NCBI GenBank assembly: GCA_026125285.1
Contig: JAHCLO010000040.1
Span: forward strand, 1 to 48,809
Length of the DNA stretch: 48,809 nt
Reading direction: 5' to 3'
Origin: Verrucomicrobiia bacterium
GTDB taxonomy: Bacteria > Verrucomicrobiota > Verrucomicrobiia > Limisphaerales > JADLHS01
Shown here in pieces: positions 24,793 to 33,476 of this stretch (position 1 is the stretch's first letter; each line of letters starts with the position of its first letter). The notes under the pieces were generated by a model, which searched no databases, was not told the origin of the DNA, and worked only from the letters and a program-made list of their open reading frames with translations. A program made the position numbers and the translations under genes.

Positions 24793-27000
24793 TCACGTGT
24801 GAATTGCCGTTCTGGCTGCACGGGAGGAGCGTTGGCGGTTACCGTGGGAATGGCGTTCGGAGTTCTTCTGCTCGGCTGAATCGCCAGGCTCGGCCTCGAC
24901 TTGGCCGGGGGCTTGGTTTTTCGTGAGTTCAAGTTTCTCCTCGATCTCGCTCTGGCGGCGGCTCAGATGCTGGTAACGCTCCTCGTGCTCAAAGGGAGCG
25001 CCCACCTTGGCTTCGAGTTCCTTGCCGCGCTTGTGGGCGTCTGCTATGTCGGCTTCCAGTTTGGCGGCGCGTTCCTCGAAGCCTTGAATCGTGGCTTCGA
25101 GTGAACGAATTGTGCCCTGCGCGGTGTCAGTGACGCGTGCGGCATAACTCTTCCTGCCGCGTACGACCACCTCGACCGTGTTGTTGAAGCTGGGACGCAA
25201 GAACAGATCGAAACCCGAAAAGCGCCCGATTCGCACGTCGTCGCCGAATCGGTCCTTCAGCTTCTCGGCTCGCCGCAGAATCAACTCGCCGGCAATACCA
25301 CGGTTGTTGGTTTCCTGTCCGTCGAGTGTGATGATGAATTTGTCGCCGGACGTGTCTTGCCGAACGGTGATGTCCTGCCGGAGATTCGTCAGCCGCGTGG
25401 TGAACATTTCCGAGTCCTCGTGTGACCGGCGCAGATTTGAGCGAATTCGGTATTGTTCCTCTGCGTGGGCGGAGCGGAGTTGGGTCAACCGCATCAACTC
25501 GGCGTCCACCTGAGCCTTTTCGATCACAAGCGGGTTGCCGGATGCGATGGCTTTCACCTCTGCGTAAGTCAAGGCGGCTGAGTCGAGGTCTTCGAGGCGC
25601 CGAATGGTCATGTCTCCGCTCATTACCTGGGCGATGAACTTGGCCTTCGTCTCCAAGGTCTGCCACATGTAGGCGTCAAAGCTGCCTTCGGTGACGTAGC
25701 GGAAAATCTGGACGGTCGAATTCTTGTTGCCTTGCCGCAGAATCCGCCCCTCCCGCTGCTCCACGTCAGCCGGACGCCACGGGGCGTCGAGATGGTGAAG
25801 CGCAATCAACCGCTCCTGCACGTTCGTGCCCGATCCCATCTTTTGCGTGCTGCCAAACAGCACGCGCACCTTGCCCGCCCGCACGTCCCGGAACAGAGCA
25901 AGCTTTGAGGCGTCGGATTCGTATTCCTGGATGAACGCGATTTCGCGGGTTGGTACGCCGAGGCGTTCCAATTTCTCGGCCATGTCCCGATAGACTGAGA
26001 AGCCCCGGTCTTTCGGCGTCGAGAGGTCGCAGAAAACGAGCTGGGCCGACCGCTCCGCCGCTGTGGCCTGCCAGATACGGTGAATGTTTTCGACGGCTTG
26101 ATTCACCTTCCCTTGTGGCTCATCTCGTGCCGATGGGATCATCAGCCGCAAGTCCAACGCGGCCTTTCGACCCTCGGACGTGATTTTGAGCATGTTGTCT
26201 TCGCGTGGATCAATGCGACCGGTCTTAAGCCGCTCAGCACGGGCCGCGAGTTCCTGAACGAACGCCTTCAATTCCTCCGTCGCCGGTGCATTGCGAACGG
26301 CGGGCTTCTCCCCTTCGAGATTCGGACGAGGCAGGTTGAGCATGGCAGCGGTTTGCACGTCGGCAGACTGGCGGAACATCTGCATCAGCTCCGGCACGTT
26401 GATGAAGCGGGCAAAGCGCGTGTTGAGGCGATAACCCGCGCCGTCGGGCGAAAGCTCCATTGCCGTGACCGGCTCTCCGAACGTCGCGGCCCACGAATCG
26501 AAATGATGCAGATTGTGCTTCTTCAGTTCGTCAGGCTGAAGATACCGCTGCATCGTGTACATCTCCGCCATGCTGTTTGCGATCGGTGTTCCGGTGGCGA
26601 ATACGACGCCTCCGCCGCCGTTGAGCGACTGCACATGACGCACCTTGAGATACATATCGAATGCCCGTTCGCTTGAAGTCTGCGGCAAGCCGGCGATGCG
26701 CGTCATCTTGGTGACATAGAACAGATTCTTGAAGTAATGGGCTTCATCCACGAACAGCCGGTCCACGCCGAGTTCCTCGAAGGTCAGCGTGTTGTCCTTC
26801 TTGTGCTCGGCGGCGAGCGCTTGCAGACGGGCCTCAAGTCGTTTCTTCGCCCTCTCAATCTCTTTCACCAGTCTGCGGTTCGATGAGTCCGCGTGCTGGC
26901 GTTTGATCATCTCCAATTCGTGAAGCTGTTCCTCGAAGAATCGCTCCTGAGTCTCGCGCGCCAACGGAATACGCTCGAAACCAGAGTGCGTGACGATTAC
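24793..27000 (-). CDS. SNF2-like helicase of a conjugative element, N-terminus missing
   Basis: About 735 residues remain of a large helicase (DarB-like/methylase-helicase type) carried by conjugative elements and phages. The frame enters at VIVTHSGFERIPLARETQERF, a conserved segment that normally follows the Walker A half. It then has the DEAH box FVDEAHYFKN, motif III FATGTPIANS, and the C-terminal helicase half (LFGSTQKMGSGTNVQERL, then DAPWRPADVEQREGRILRQGN). A coiled coil occupies the last 150 residues. No ATG start fits; a TTG at 26964 is the only nearby start. The upstream part is replaced at about 27000 by the end of a TrbL-like gene, so this is a truncated gene. Confidence 0.82.
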   Translation of the reverse strand, partial: VIVTHSGFERIPLARETQERFFEEQLHELEMIKRQHADSSNRRLVKEIERAKKRLEARLQALAAEHKKDNTLTFEELGVDRLFVDEAHYFKNLFYVTKMTRIAGLPQTSSERAFDMYLKVRHVQSLNGGGGVVFATGTPIANSMAEMYTMQRYLQPDELKKHNLHHFDSWAATFGEPVTAMELSPDGAGYRLNTRFARFINVPELMQMFRQSADVQTAAMLNLPRPNLEGEKPAVRNAPATEELKAFVQELAARAERLKTGRIDPREDNMLKITSEGRKAALDLRLMIPSARDEPQGKVNQAVENIHRIWQATAAERSAQLVFCDLSTPKDRGFSVYRDMAEKLERLGVPTREIAFIQEYESDASKLALFRDVRAGKVRVLFGSTQKMGSGTNVQERLIALHHLDAPWRPADVEQREGRILRQGNKNSTVQIFRYVTEGSFDAYMWQTLETKAKFIAQVMSGDMTIRRLEDLDSAALTYAEVKAIASGNPLVIEKAQVDAELMRLTQLRSAHAEEQYRIRSNLRRSHEDSEMFTTRLTNLRQDITVRQDTSGDKFIITLDGQETNNRGIAGELILRRAEKLKDRFGDDVRIGRFSGFDLFLRPSFNNTVEVVVRGRKSYAARVTDTAQGTIRSLEATIQGFEERAAKLEADIADAHKRGKELEAKVGAPFEHEERYQHLSRRQSEIEEKLELTKNQAPGQVEAEPGDSAEQKNSERHSHGNRQRSSRAARTAIHT

Positions 27001-27293
27001 GGCAGGCGGTTGTATTGGTCTTGAACCTGGGACGGGTCAACGCCCAGGCCGTCGAGGATCGAGGTTTGCAGGATTCGCTGCGCTTCATTGCCCCATTGCG
27101 GCAGCATCACGAGCAGCGCGGTCAGCACGAACAGCCGCACCATGTGCAGAATGAGCGTCTTGCCGGTGAAGCCGTGGAGGACGAGAAGAATCGTCCCGAC
27201 GATGAACAACATGAACGCGACGATGCGCAGCAGCTCGTGCAGTTCAGCGCACTTTTGCAGGAACGTCGGAAACAGTTGTTCAAACGTGGCCAT
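26997..27293 (-). pseudogene. TrbL/VirB6-like membrane protein, C-terminally truncated
   Basis: The 98-residue frame has two hydrophobic helices (LLRIVAFMLFIVGTILLVLHGF and MVRLFVLTALLVMLP). It then has QILTSI-type helix and GVDPSQVQDQYNRLP, where it stops at a TAA made by the join with the helicase sequence. It follows the TrbJ/VirB5-like gene by 35 bases, the place of a TrbL/VirB6-type transfer channel protein, which normally is much longer with several membrane spans. The stop lies exactly at the boundary, so the original protein probably continued. Confidence 0.65.
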
Positions 27294-27328
27294 ACGTCGG
27301 GACGATTTGATAAGCGCCTGCTTGCTGG

Positions 27329-28129
27329 TTACGGAGTCGGGAACGCGGTGGGCGCGTTCATCAGGCGGAACGTCTGGCCGTATTGCCGCACGGCCTCAGT
27401 GAACTCGGCGTGCTGCTGCTCCTTCTTCGCCTCAATCTGGCGCTGCTCCTCGTTGCGATTGGCCACATCCTGAACGAGCGCAGACGCGGTGGCCTGATTG
27501 ATTTCATAGTCCGTGTTGTTCAACGCGGATGACAGGCCAATGAGAACGCCGGTCAATTTCTGAACCTCGGCGTCGGTCGTGGCGCTCTTGAGCGCCGTGG
27601 TCGTGCGGGCAATTTCCTCCTTCAACGCAATCCGGCGCGCCGTGGCGTCCGTGGAGACGGACAGGAAATTGTCCGTGGTCTTCTGCACAGCGGCGACCGG
27701 CAGATACGGCGCTTCCCGGCGCGTAATGGTTGCGCCGTTCGGCGTGGTGAACGTCGTGCCGATGCTGGTGAACAGGCCGTTGGCGCTGTAGAGCATGGCC
27801 TCGCCGGCATCCACCGCGCCTTCGAGATCGGCCAGCGTCTGGCCAAGTTCGGTCTTGCGCAGGTCGTTGACGAGCGGCTGGACGGTCGTGAGCACGACGG
27901 CGTTGGGGTCGCCGAACAATTCTTTGTAGTGCTTGAACTCGTCGAGCTGCTCGGTGAGCGTTTCGATCTGCTGCACTTGGTTGTTGATCATCTCGACGAA
28001 CTTGGCGATTTCCTGTGCCGTGTTGATGATCGACTGAACGGTATTGGCCGGGTCGTAAACGATCCATTGCGCGCGTGCCGGCACGCTGATGCCGAGCGTC
28101 ACGAGCGCGAGTGCGATGAACTTCTTCAT
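27329..28129 (-). CDS. TrbJ/VirB5-like type IV secretion protein
   Basis: This 266-residue protein has a signal peptide (MKKFIALALVTLGISVPARA) and then QWIVYDPANTVQSIINTAQEIAKF. That start is typical of TrbJ-type proteins, which are periplasmic, pilus-associated parts of conjugative type IV secretion. Long helical, glutamine-rich segments follow (EMINNQVQQIETLTEQLDEF). The C-terminal third is a coiled coil with NRNEEQRQIEAKKEQQ. It precedes the truncated TrbL-like gene. In the usual order the VirB4 and lipoprotein genes would be just upstream, but here the Argonaute cargo separates them. Confidence 0.8.
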   Translation of the reverse strand: MKKFIALALVTLGISVPARAQWIVYDPANTVQSIINTAQEIAKFVEMINNQVQQIETLTEQLDEFKHYKELFGDPNAVVLTTVQPLVNDLRKTELGQTLADLEGAVDAGEAMLYSANGLFTSIGTTFTTPNGATITRREAPYLPVAAVQKTTDNFLSVSTDATARRIALKEEIARTTTALKSATTDAEVQKLTGVLIGLSSALNNTDYEINQATASALVQDVANRNEEQRQIEAKKEQQHAEFTEAVRQYGQTFRLMNAPTAFPTP

Positions 28130-28316
28130 GGTGTGCCTTTCGTTATGTTGTCGCTGGACGGCGGCAACACGCCGCCAATCACGCGAAAGGATTTACCACC
28201 GAGCGAAAAAGGTGCGGTGTATCACGCGCACAAGGTGCAGGCGAAGTCCGGACGGCAGAACCGCAGAGGGCGTGGAAAGGACCAACAACGGCTACGCAGT
28301 GGTCAACCAGTGGCCA

Positions 28317-29765
28317 TCAAACGTAGTACTTGTATTTGGGATTTGGCTCAAGATCGTCAGGCATTTCCCGCAAGATTTGCCCAACCAGCCGTGAGAAACG
28401 AAGAGTTATCGGCATTGCTCCACAGAAATTTGCGCTATTCCAGTTCATCTTCGTAAGAACGAGCACTTCGCGGATCAACTTCGCCTTTGAGGACGAACCG
28501 TGATGGTCACTGATTTCGATTGGTGATGGAACGTGGCCGTGTGGATAACGCTCAAGTGCCTTCAGGTACCCCGTCGTGTAAAAATGCGTAACGTCTCCGC
28601 TGTGAAAAGCCGTTCCACGTAGCGGTGGGTATTGGCCTGCGCGAACAAGGCGAACCTGACTCACTGAACGGAGCGCCACCATATCCCACTCAGAAATCTC
28701 TGCGAGGCCGGCGCGAAACCCGTCGCGTTCCTTGGGCCAGAATGCAGAGCTTTTGTGAATGACAAGTCGGCGAGGCAGAGTCTTACGTTCATCCTTGTAT
28801 CGCGTCACCACTCGCTTGATTAAGTCCTCGGCGACATCGTCCGGCAAATGTGGCGACCTGCCATATTCTTCCTCGTTCCACTCAAACTCGCGCCCTCTCA
28901 AGACAAAACCTTCACCTTGGTCATCGAATGCCTGAGCAACACTCGCGCGCAGAAACGACTTCTCGCCTCGCGGCCGAAAGAAGGAGATTCCGACGTAGCA
29001 GGCTTCGTGGTCCAAGCCGGAGGGACTCCAAGGAATACCATCCACTTTGAAATACATCCCGGTAAACAAGTTCCATGCACGGACCGATTTGTGATCAACC
29101 TGCCTGTTCACGATCTCGTCCGTGATCGTTCGTTCGCGAACGATTTGTGTGGGCTTCTCGTGCTTCATGGCCAGGACCTTGAAAGCTCGGCGAAGATCAC
29201 GATGGATGGCTTCGCCCTCAGAATCCTTGTAATCCACTGCTCGGCACAAATCGTAAAGTTCGGGAGGTATTGCGAAGACAACGTAATCAATCGGCCGTTC
29301 CTTGAGCTTCAGCAATCGCAGCTTTTCATCCAGGAGCTCGACCGCAGCCTCGAATCGTTGCTTTCGCGCTCTGATCGCTTTGAAGACATCCAACTCGGAT
29401 GCCGTGATGACTTCCGCCGCGTCAGTGTCAATTCGGAGATCCGTTCGAAATCCTCTTTCGTTATCGCACCCCGGAAACGGCTCGTGGTCGTCGTCACCGT
29501 CCACACCTTCTGAGCACTGCTCGTAAAACCGCGCCGTTCCTTCAATGGATTCGCCTGAGCCAATGAAACCGAAGTGAATCTCCGATCGGTGACGCTTCGT
29601 GTTGAATGACCGTGGCCCAAACAGATTGATTCCGACCTTCGGATCGACATGGCTGCCGCCGTCGGCAAAGCGCAGTTCAGGCTCGTCGAACCACTCGGCA
29701 CGAAGCTTCGGCCTTGCGATGGCTGCTCGACTACTCTTGGTCCGCTTGTTCTTCGAAGTCTTCAT
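28317..29765 (-). CDS. Short prokaryotic Argonaute (MID-PIWI)
   Basis: The start at the ATG at 29765 (MKTSKNKRTK) gives 482 residues, the usual size of short pAgos. It overlaps the partner gene by 35 bases. Longer frames starting upstream only translate the partner gene out of frame. The MID part (about 160-245) ends in NRQVDHKSVRAWNLFTGMYFKVDGIPW, with Q and K residues that bind a guide 5' phosphate. The PIWI part (about 255-482) includes YVGISFF and LVLTKMNWNSANFCGAMPITLRFSRLVG. The first catalytic Asp of PIWI (GID) is replaced (GIS), so it should not slice. Such proteins use a guide to recognise invader nucleic acid and activate their APAZ partner. Confidence 0.93.
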   Translation of the reverse strand: MKTSKNKRTKSSRAAIARPKLRAEWFDEPELRFADGGSHVDPKVGINLFGPRSFNTKRHRSEIHFGFIGSGESIEGTARFYEQCSEGVDGDDDHEPFPGCDNERGFRTDLRIDTDAAEVITASELDVFKAIRARKQRFEAAVELLDEKLRLLKLKERPIDYVVFAIPPELYDLCRAVDYKDSEGEAIHRDLRRAFKVLAMKHEKPTQIVRERTITDEIVNRQVDHKSVRAWNLFTGMYFKVDGIPWSPSGLDHEACYVGISFFRPRGEKSFLRASVAQAFDDQGEGFVLRGREFEWNEEEYGRSPHLPDDVAEDLIKRVVTRYKDERKTLPRRLVIHKSSAFWPKERDGFRAGLAEISEWDMVALRSVSQVRLVRAGQYPPLRGTAFHSGDVTHFYTTGYLKALERYPHGHVPSPIEISDHHGSSSKAKLIREVLVLTKMNWNSANFCGAMPITLRFSRLVGQILREMPDDLEPNPKYKYYV

Positions 29766-31035
29766 CCAGTTCATCTTCGCCGGCACTCTGACGCTCCGAG
29801 AACGTGAACAAGTCATCCTCAAACTGAGTGTTTGAGAATGCTCGCGTGTCGCCCTCAATCGCGGGCCACTCCACGTTGAACGCAAGCAATTCCGTATCAA
29901 CGACCAAATGCTGGCGTCCAAAGGACAGGTGAATATGCGGTTTGCCTTCGCTCAGGAAGTATCGCCAGAAGTGAACTTCTTCAAGATACGGAGCGTTGAA
30001 CATCCGGGCCTTGAGACTCGTAACGCGGCGGCCAATGTTTTTCGATTCGTAAGGTGTCTTGCCATCAGTCGTGAGATGCCTCTCAGGTCTCAGTGCCAAG
30101 ACCCACGATTGAGCTCCGATGCGCTGAAAAGAAATCCCCGCCGCCAGGTGATACCAGTAGCTGCGTGGTTCGCCCGTGGATTTTCGTATCGGCTGCCATA
30201 CAACGCTTCGGCTTGTCATGCGGCCAGTGACCGACTTGTAGGTTTCTGAGCGGGCCTTTCCATCCTCGGTTTGAAGGAAATGAAATCGCCTGTGGTCTTT
30301 GTCGTAAAAGATCTGCTTCGGGCCGATGTGCTGGCGAAGCGACATGTTGAGCAATCGTACGACTCGATTCTGGCCCTCGTTATCGCGAAGCAGTTTGTCC
30401 ACAGAAATCGTGTCAGCCCTTGCTCCGTTTAACACGTCTCTGAACGGATTCCACGGATTGCGCAAATCGCAAAATGAATAGAGGCGACCGTCATCCGCGA
30501 GGAAGAAAGGCGTGTGTCCGCGGTAACGTTCAAAATTTCGTCGTTTCTTGACCTCGCCCTCCTCACCGGGGTGATACGCACATGCCGCTAAGAACACTTG
30601 CCCTGGCATCTGCGTAACGGCCATACACGTACTGTGAAGCGTTTCCCTCGTCTGCGGAGAAACACCTGCAGGAGGACATTCTGTCTTCCTGTGGTTCGCC
30701 TCGTGCGCCAGCTTCATCGTCTGAAGCACTCTGACGGAATAGACTGCAGGCCGCCGGTCAATGAGTGTATGATGCTCTGGACAGAGAAGCATTAAGTTCG
30801 AGTGGTGATTCCGCTTTTCGTCGGTCATTTGGGCATTTCCGCGCGGCCCTTGGCGACTCCGGGCGATTATGTGGCAAGCCTGGCCCGAAAAAACCGGTTC
30901 AGCTCCATGCGGGCTTTGAGTGATAACGAGCTTGCCGCACCCTGGGAATGCGCACCTTCCTCCTGAGACGGCAATCAGGATTTTCAGTTCGTTATCTGGA
31001 ATGTCGCTCACGGGCGTTGAGAGATTTCGCGGCAC
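29731..31035 (-). CDS. HNH nuclease-APAZ protein, partner of the short Argonaute
   Basis: The GTG start at 31035 gives 434 residues. The N-terminal HNH (about 22-95) has zinc ligands C28, C33, C85 and H88. The catalytic histidine H55 lies in CHIIARS, and N80 and H89 are in SNLMLLCPEHH. The C-terminal part (about 165-420) is an APAZ domain: WYHLAAGISFQ, IGRRVTSLKARMFNAPYLEEVHFWR and FNVEWPAI are its hallmarks. APAZ proteins bind the short pAgo as a heterodimer and hold the effector. An HNH effector would cut DNA once the guide finds a target. The acidic C-terminus (EDELDEDFEEQADQE) may keep DNA away until activation. The gene is translationally coupled to the Argonaute. Confidence 0.9.
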   Translation of the reverse strand: MPRNLSTPVSDIPDNELKILIAVSGGRCAFPGCGKLVITQSPHGAEPVFSGQACHIIARSRQGPRGNAQMTDEKRNHHSNLMLLCPEHHTLIDRRPAVYSVRVLQTMKLAHEANHRKTECPPAGVSPQTRETLHSTCMAVTQMPGQVFLAACAYHPGEEGEVKKRRNFERYRGHTPFFLADDGRLYSFCDLRNPWNPFRDVLNGARADTISVDKLLRDNEGQNRVVRLLNMSLRQHIGPKQIFYDKDHRRFHFLQTEDGKARSETYKSVTGRMTSRSVVWQPIRKSTGEPRSYWYHLAAGISFQRIGAQSWVLALRPERHLTTDGKTPYESKNIGRRVTSLKARMFNAPYLEEVHFWRYFLSEGKPHIHLSFGRQHLVVDTELLAFNVEWPAIEGDTRAFSNTQFEDDLFTFSERQSAGEDELDEDFEEQADQE

Positions 31036-31202
31036 TTCATTTCTTCAAATCTTACCAAGTCGCCGTTGCGCCTGCACGTCTTTCTCGCCGACGGAAACGG
31101 CGTGACGTCTCAACCCGCGACTAATAATCTCTACAAAACCCAACAGAACGGAGCACACTGTGAAGTGAACCAAAAACGGGTTGTTCGCCACAGCTTCCCA
31201 GA

Positions 31203-31871
31203 ATGTCCCTTGCGATTGTGATCTTGCTGGATTCAGGGGCGATTGTCTTCACGGACAGTCGGTCCGTGACATCTGATTTCTCGAAGTCCCGAATCGGCGT
31301 CAAGAAGAGCGCGATTATCACCAACAACGACGGACGTGCGATTGTTGCATTCACGGGAGACGGGGAAATCAACGGTAAGCTAACTCTGGATATCCTGTCC
31401 GAATCAGCAGCCGCAAATGTCAATGCAGCGACATTGCCAGCGTCACTGGTCGAGGGCGTGAAGGCTGCTTTCGAGGCAGACGTAGCGAACTTTCCGTGGG
31501 AAAATCAGGCTGACAAGGCGGGTTACCTGCGGGACGCGAGGGTTGTTTTGCACATTCTCACTGAGCCGAACAAGCATCACTTTTGGGTCATTACTCCGCA
31601 GAGGATCGCGAATATTCCATTCCCCGATGGTAAGAACGAAGCCTTTAGCGGAGTCAGAGGGGTTGCTTGCTTTACCGGCGGTTACCGCCATTGGGATATG
31701 CAAGCCGTTCGCTCATTGGTACCGAATAGTATTCATGAACTTTGCTCGAACGAATCCACATGTGGGTATCCCGTGGATGTGACAGTGTGGAAGCTGGGCG
31801 GTCAGCCCGAGATGACTCGCTGTGCCGATTTGAACGCCCTAAACGCGCACCTCGATCGTTTGATCCTCTGA
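31203..31871 (+). CDS. Proteasome-beta/HslV-like Ntn hydrolase with Ser nucleophile candidate
   Basis: The 222-residue protein starts MSLAIVILLDSGAIVFTDSR. If Met is removed, Ser1 leads an Ntn-type first strand, and Asp17, Arg19 and Lys33 fall exactly at proteasome beta-subunit positions (T1, D17, R19, K33). VKKSAIITNNDGRAIVAFTGDGEIN follows as in that fold. The length suits a single beta-type subunit. Such proteins are autoproteolytic or N-terminally processed peptidases; a Ser nucleophile would be a variant. The gene is divergent from the HNH-APAZ gene, 167 bases away, in the cargo block. The fold is inferred from motif spacing. Function in defence is not shown. Confidence 0.65.
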   Translation: MSLAIVILLDSGAIVFTDSRSVTSDFSKSRIGVKKSAIITNNDGRAIVAFTGDGEINGKLTLDILSESAAANVNAATLPASLVEGVKAAFEADVANFPWENQADKAGYLRDARVVLHILTEPNKHHFWVITPQRIANIPFPDGKNEAFSGVRGVACFTGGYRHWDMQAVRSLVPNSIHELCSNESTCGYPVDVTVWKLGGQPEMTRCADLNALNAHLDRLIL

Positions 31872-31914
31872 GTCGGGGCTGCCATCACGCAAATCTCAGA
31901 ACTGCAATTCCCCG

Positions 31915-32340
31915 CTATTCCTCAATGCGTAAGTATTTCGTCGAGGGCTGAAACGTTACCCCGTCAATCCGCTGTTCCGGCAATTGCACGGGGTAAAGGC
32001 GGACGCTGCTGACCTGGTTGCGCTGTTTCTGCATCGAGACGTAAAGCCAATACTGCTGCTTCACGGCATCGCTCTTGCCCTTGTCGTAACCGGTGGCGTA
32101 GGCCTTCTCGGCCTGCTTGCGGGCAGCGTAGTGGAGCGTTTCGCTGACGATGACTCCGCCCGCTGCGCCGGCGGCAGTGGCGAGCGGATCGCCGTTGGAG
32201 AGTTCGTGACCGAGATACGCTCCGCCCGCGCCGAGTGCCACGTCACTGATGGGGCGCGTGGCAGCGCAGCCGGCGAACAGGCCGGCGACGAGGATGAGCG
32301 AGAGAAGTTTGGAGGCGTTGGTGATGAGTTTCGTTTTCAT
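31915..32340 (-). CDS. Conjugation-operon lipoprotein
   Basis: This 141-residue protein has a lipoprotein signal (LLSLILVAGLFAGC). A small glycine/alanine-rich hydrophobic stretch follows (GAGGAYLGHELSNGDPLATAAGAAGGVIVSE), like a TrbK/VirB7-neighbour membrane anchor. It ends in SVRLYPVQLPEQRIDGVTFQPSTKYLRI. It lies 5 bases after the VirB4 remnant on the same strand. It probably anchors part of the transfer apparatus. It has no recognised domain beyond the lipoprotein signal. Confidence 0.6.
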   Translation of the reverse strand: MKTKLITNASKLLSLILVAGLFAGCAATRPISDVALGAGGAYLGHELSNGDPLATAAGAAGGVIVSETLHYAARKQAEKAYATGYDKGKSDAVKQQYWLYVSMQKQRNQVSSVRLYPVQLPEQRIDGVTFQPSTKYLRIEE

Positions 32341-32345
32341 GTCGG

Positions 32346-33476
32346 TTAGTGGGCTTTGGTTTCGCCGTCCTTACGGCGGTTGGCGTGATGGATGATTCCC
32401 TCGACAACACTTGGACTCTGGCGAAGCTCGCGGGCGCGACGGTCAAAGTGTTCGCCGCTGGATGAACTGCAATACAGCATCTCCGGCGAGGCGACGTTAT
32501 GAACTGTGCCGCACAGATTGCGCGCGGCGTCGGTGTGCAGGTAAGTGAACGGCGAATACTTCTGGCCGGTCTGGTGATCGGGCAACGGATAATTCATGAT
32601 CGCGTGCTGCGTGACTTCCGGCAGCGCGATGTCGTTGCCCATGTCGTCCAGGTCCGCGCGATCGTTCTGGCGCATGATGAAGAACTGGCGGCTGTTGCCG
32701 AAGACGGCCGAGCGGATGCGACTCTGTTTGAACCGCGCATATTGCTGAACGATGGAGATGTTCCAGCAATTGAATTTGCGAAGCTGGGCGTAGGATTCCT
32801 GAACGATTTCCTGGCCGCCGGGAATGTCGAGGAAACGCGCGACTTCCTCATAGACGTTCCGCTTCCGCAACGCGCGCGGCAACGTCATGATGTGTTTGCG
32901 CGCATGGTTGGTGATGAGGAAACCCGCCGCGGCCTTCAACTCCTTCGCTGACTCCGGGATGTAGCCCAACTCAAAGTGCGCGACCTTGCCGGTCAGCGAG
33001 AGATTGCTCGTGCCGTCGAACAGGCAGCCGTAATTGCCGTCGCGACACCACGGCAGGATGAGCGTGGCGATTTCCATGATCTGATCGCGCTCCGCGCCCA
33101 TCGGGTCGAGCATCATCAATTCCTGAAGCATCCGGTGCGTCGGGAATTCGTCCGGCGTGAAATAGGCGAAGGCGAGATTGCGGACTTCCTTGCTGGTCTT
33201 GGGGTCTTTGAGAAACTTCAAAGCCTCGGCTTCGTCGAACCGTCCGAGATAGTTCTCAGCCTCGTCGGCGTGGCTCGCCTTCCAGTCGCGGAAGTCCGCA
33301 AAAGCTTCGAGGCTCGTTGCGCCAGGCGGCATCCGCTCCGCGCGGAATTGCTGAAGCGCCAGCGCGTGCCGCGCGATGTCGAGCAACTGATCGTGGCGTT
33401 TCTTCTGCCAGTCCTGGAACGCATCCTCGTAAAGCAGGTTGAGATATTTGGCGATCTGCGCCTGAGCATTTTCTGA
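32346..33476 (-). pseudogene. VirB4/TrbE-type conjugation ATPase, C-terminal part
   Basis: About 376 codons of a VirB4-type ATPase remain. The in-frame sequence runs from SENAQAQIAKYLNLLYEDAFQDW through LTGKVAHFELGYI and FLITNHARKHIM to RKFNCWNISIVQQYARFKQSRIRSAVFGNS. The Walker A region and the N-terminal half are missing. At about 33465-33480 the sequence changes in another frame to a CusB efflux protein, so the gene has been cut. The ATPase would have powered substrate transfer in conjugation. It precedes the lipoprotein gene as in transfer operons. Confidence 0.8.

Noticed and set aside
28089..28394. Arg-rich plus-strand frame near the cargo edge
   Set aside because: No family similarity, overlaps TrbJ start and the Argonaute end.
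29766..29921. Longer N-terminus for the Argonaute
   Set aside because: These codons overlap the end of the HNH-APAZ gene out of frame and have no pAgo similarity; the ATG at 29765 fits.
33218..33463. C-terminal 82 residues of the CusB frame
   Set aside because: They are VirB4 DNA read in the wrong frame after the junction, so not real CusB sequence.
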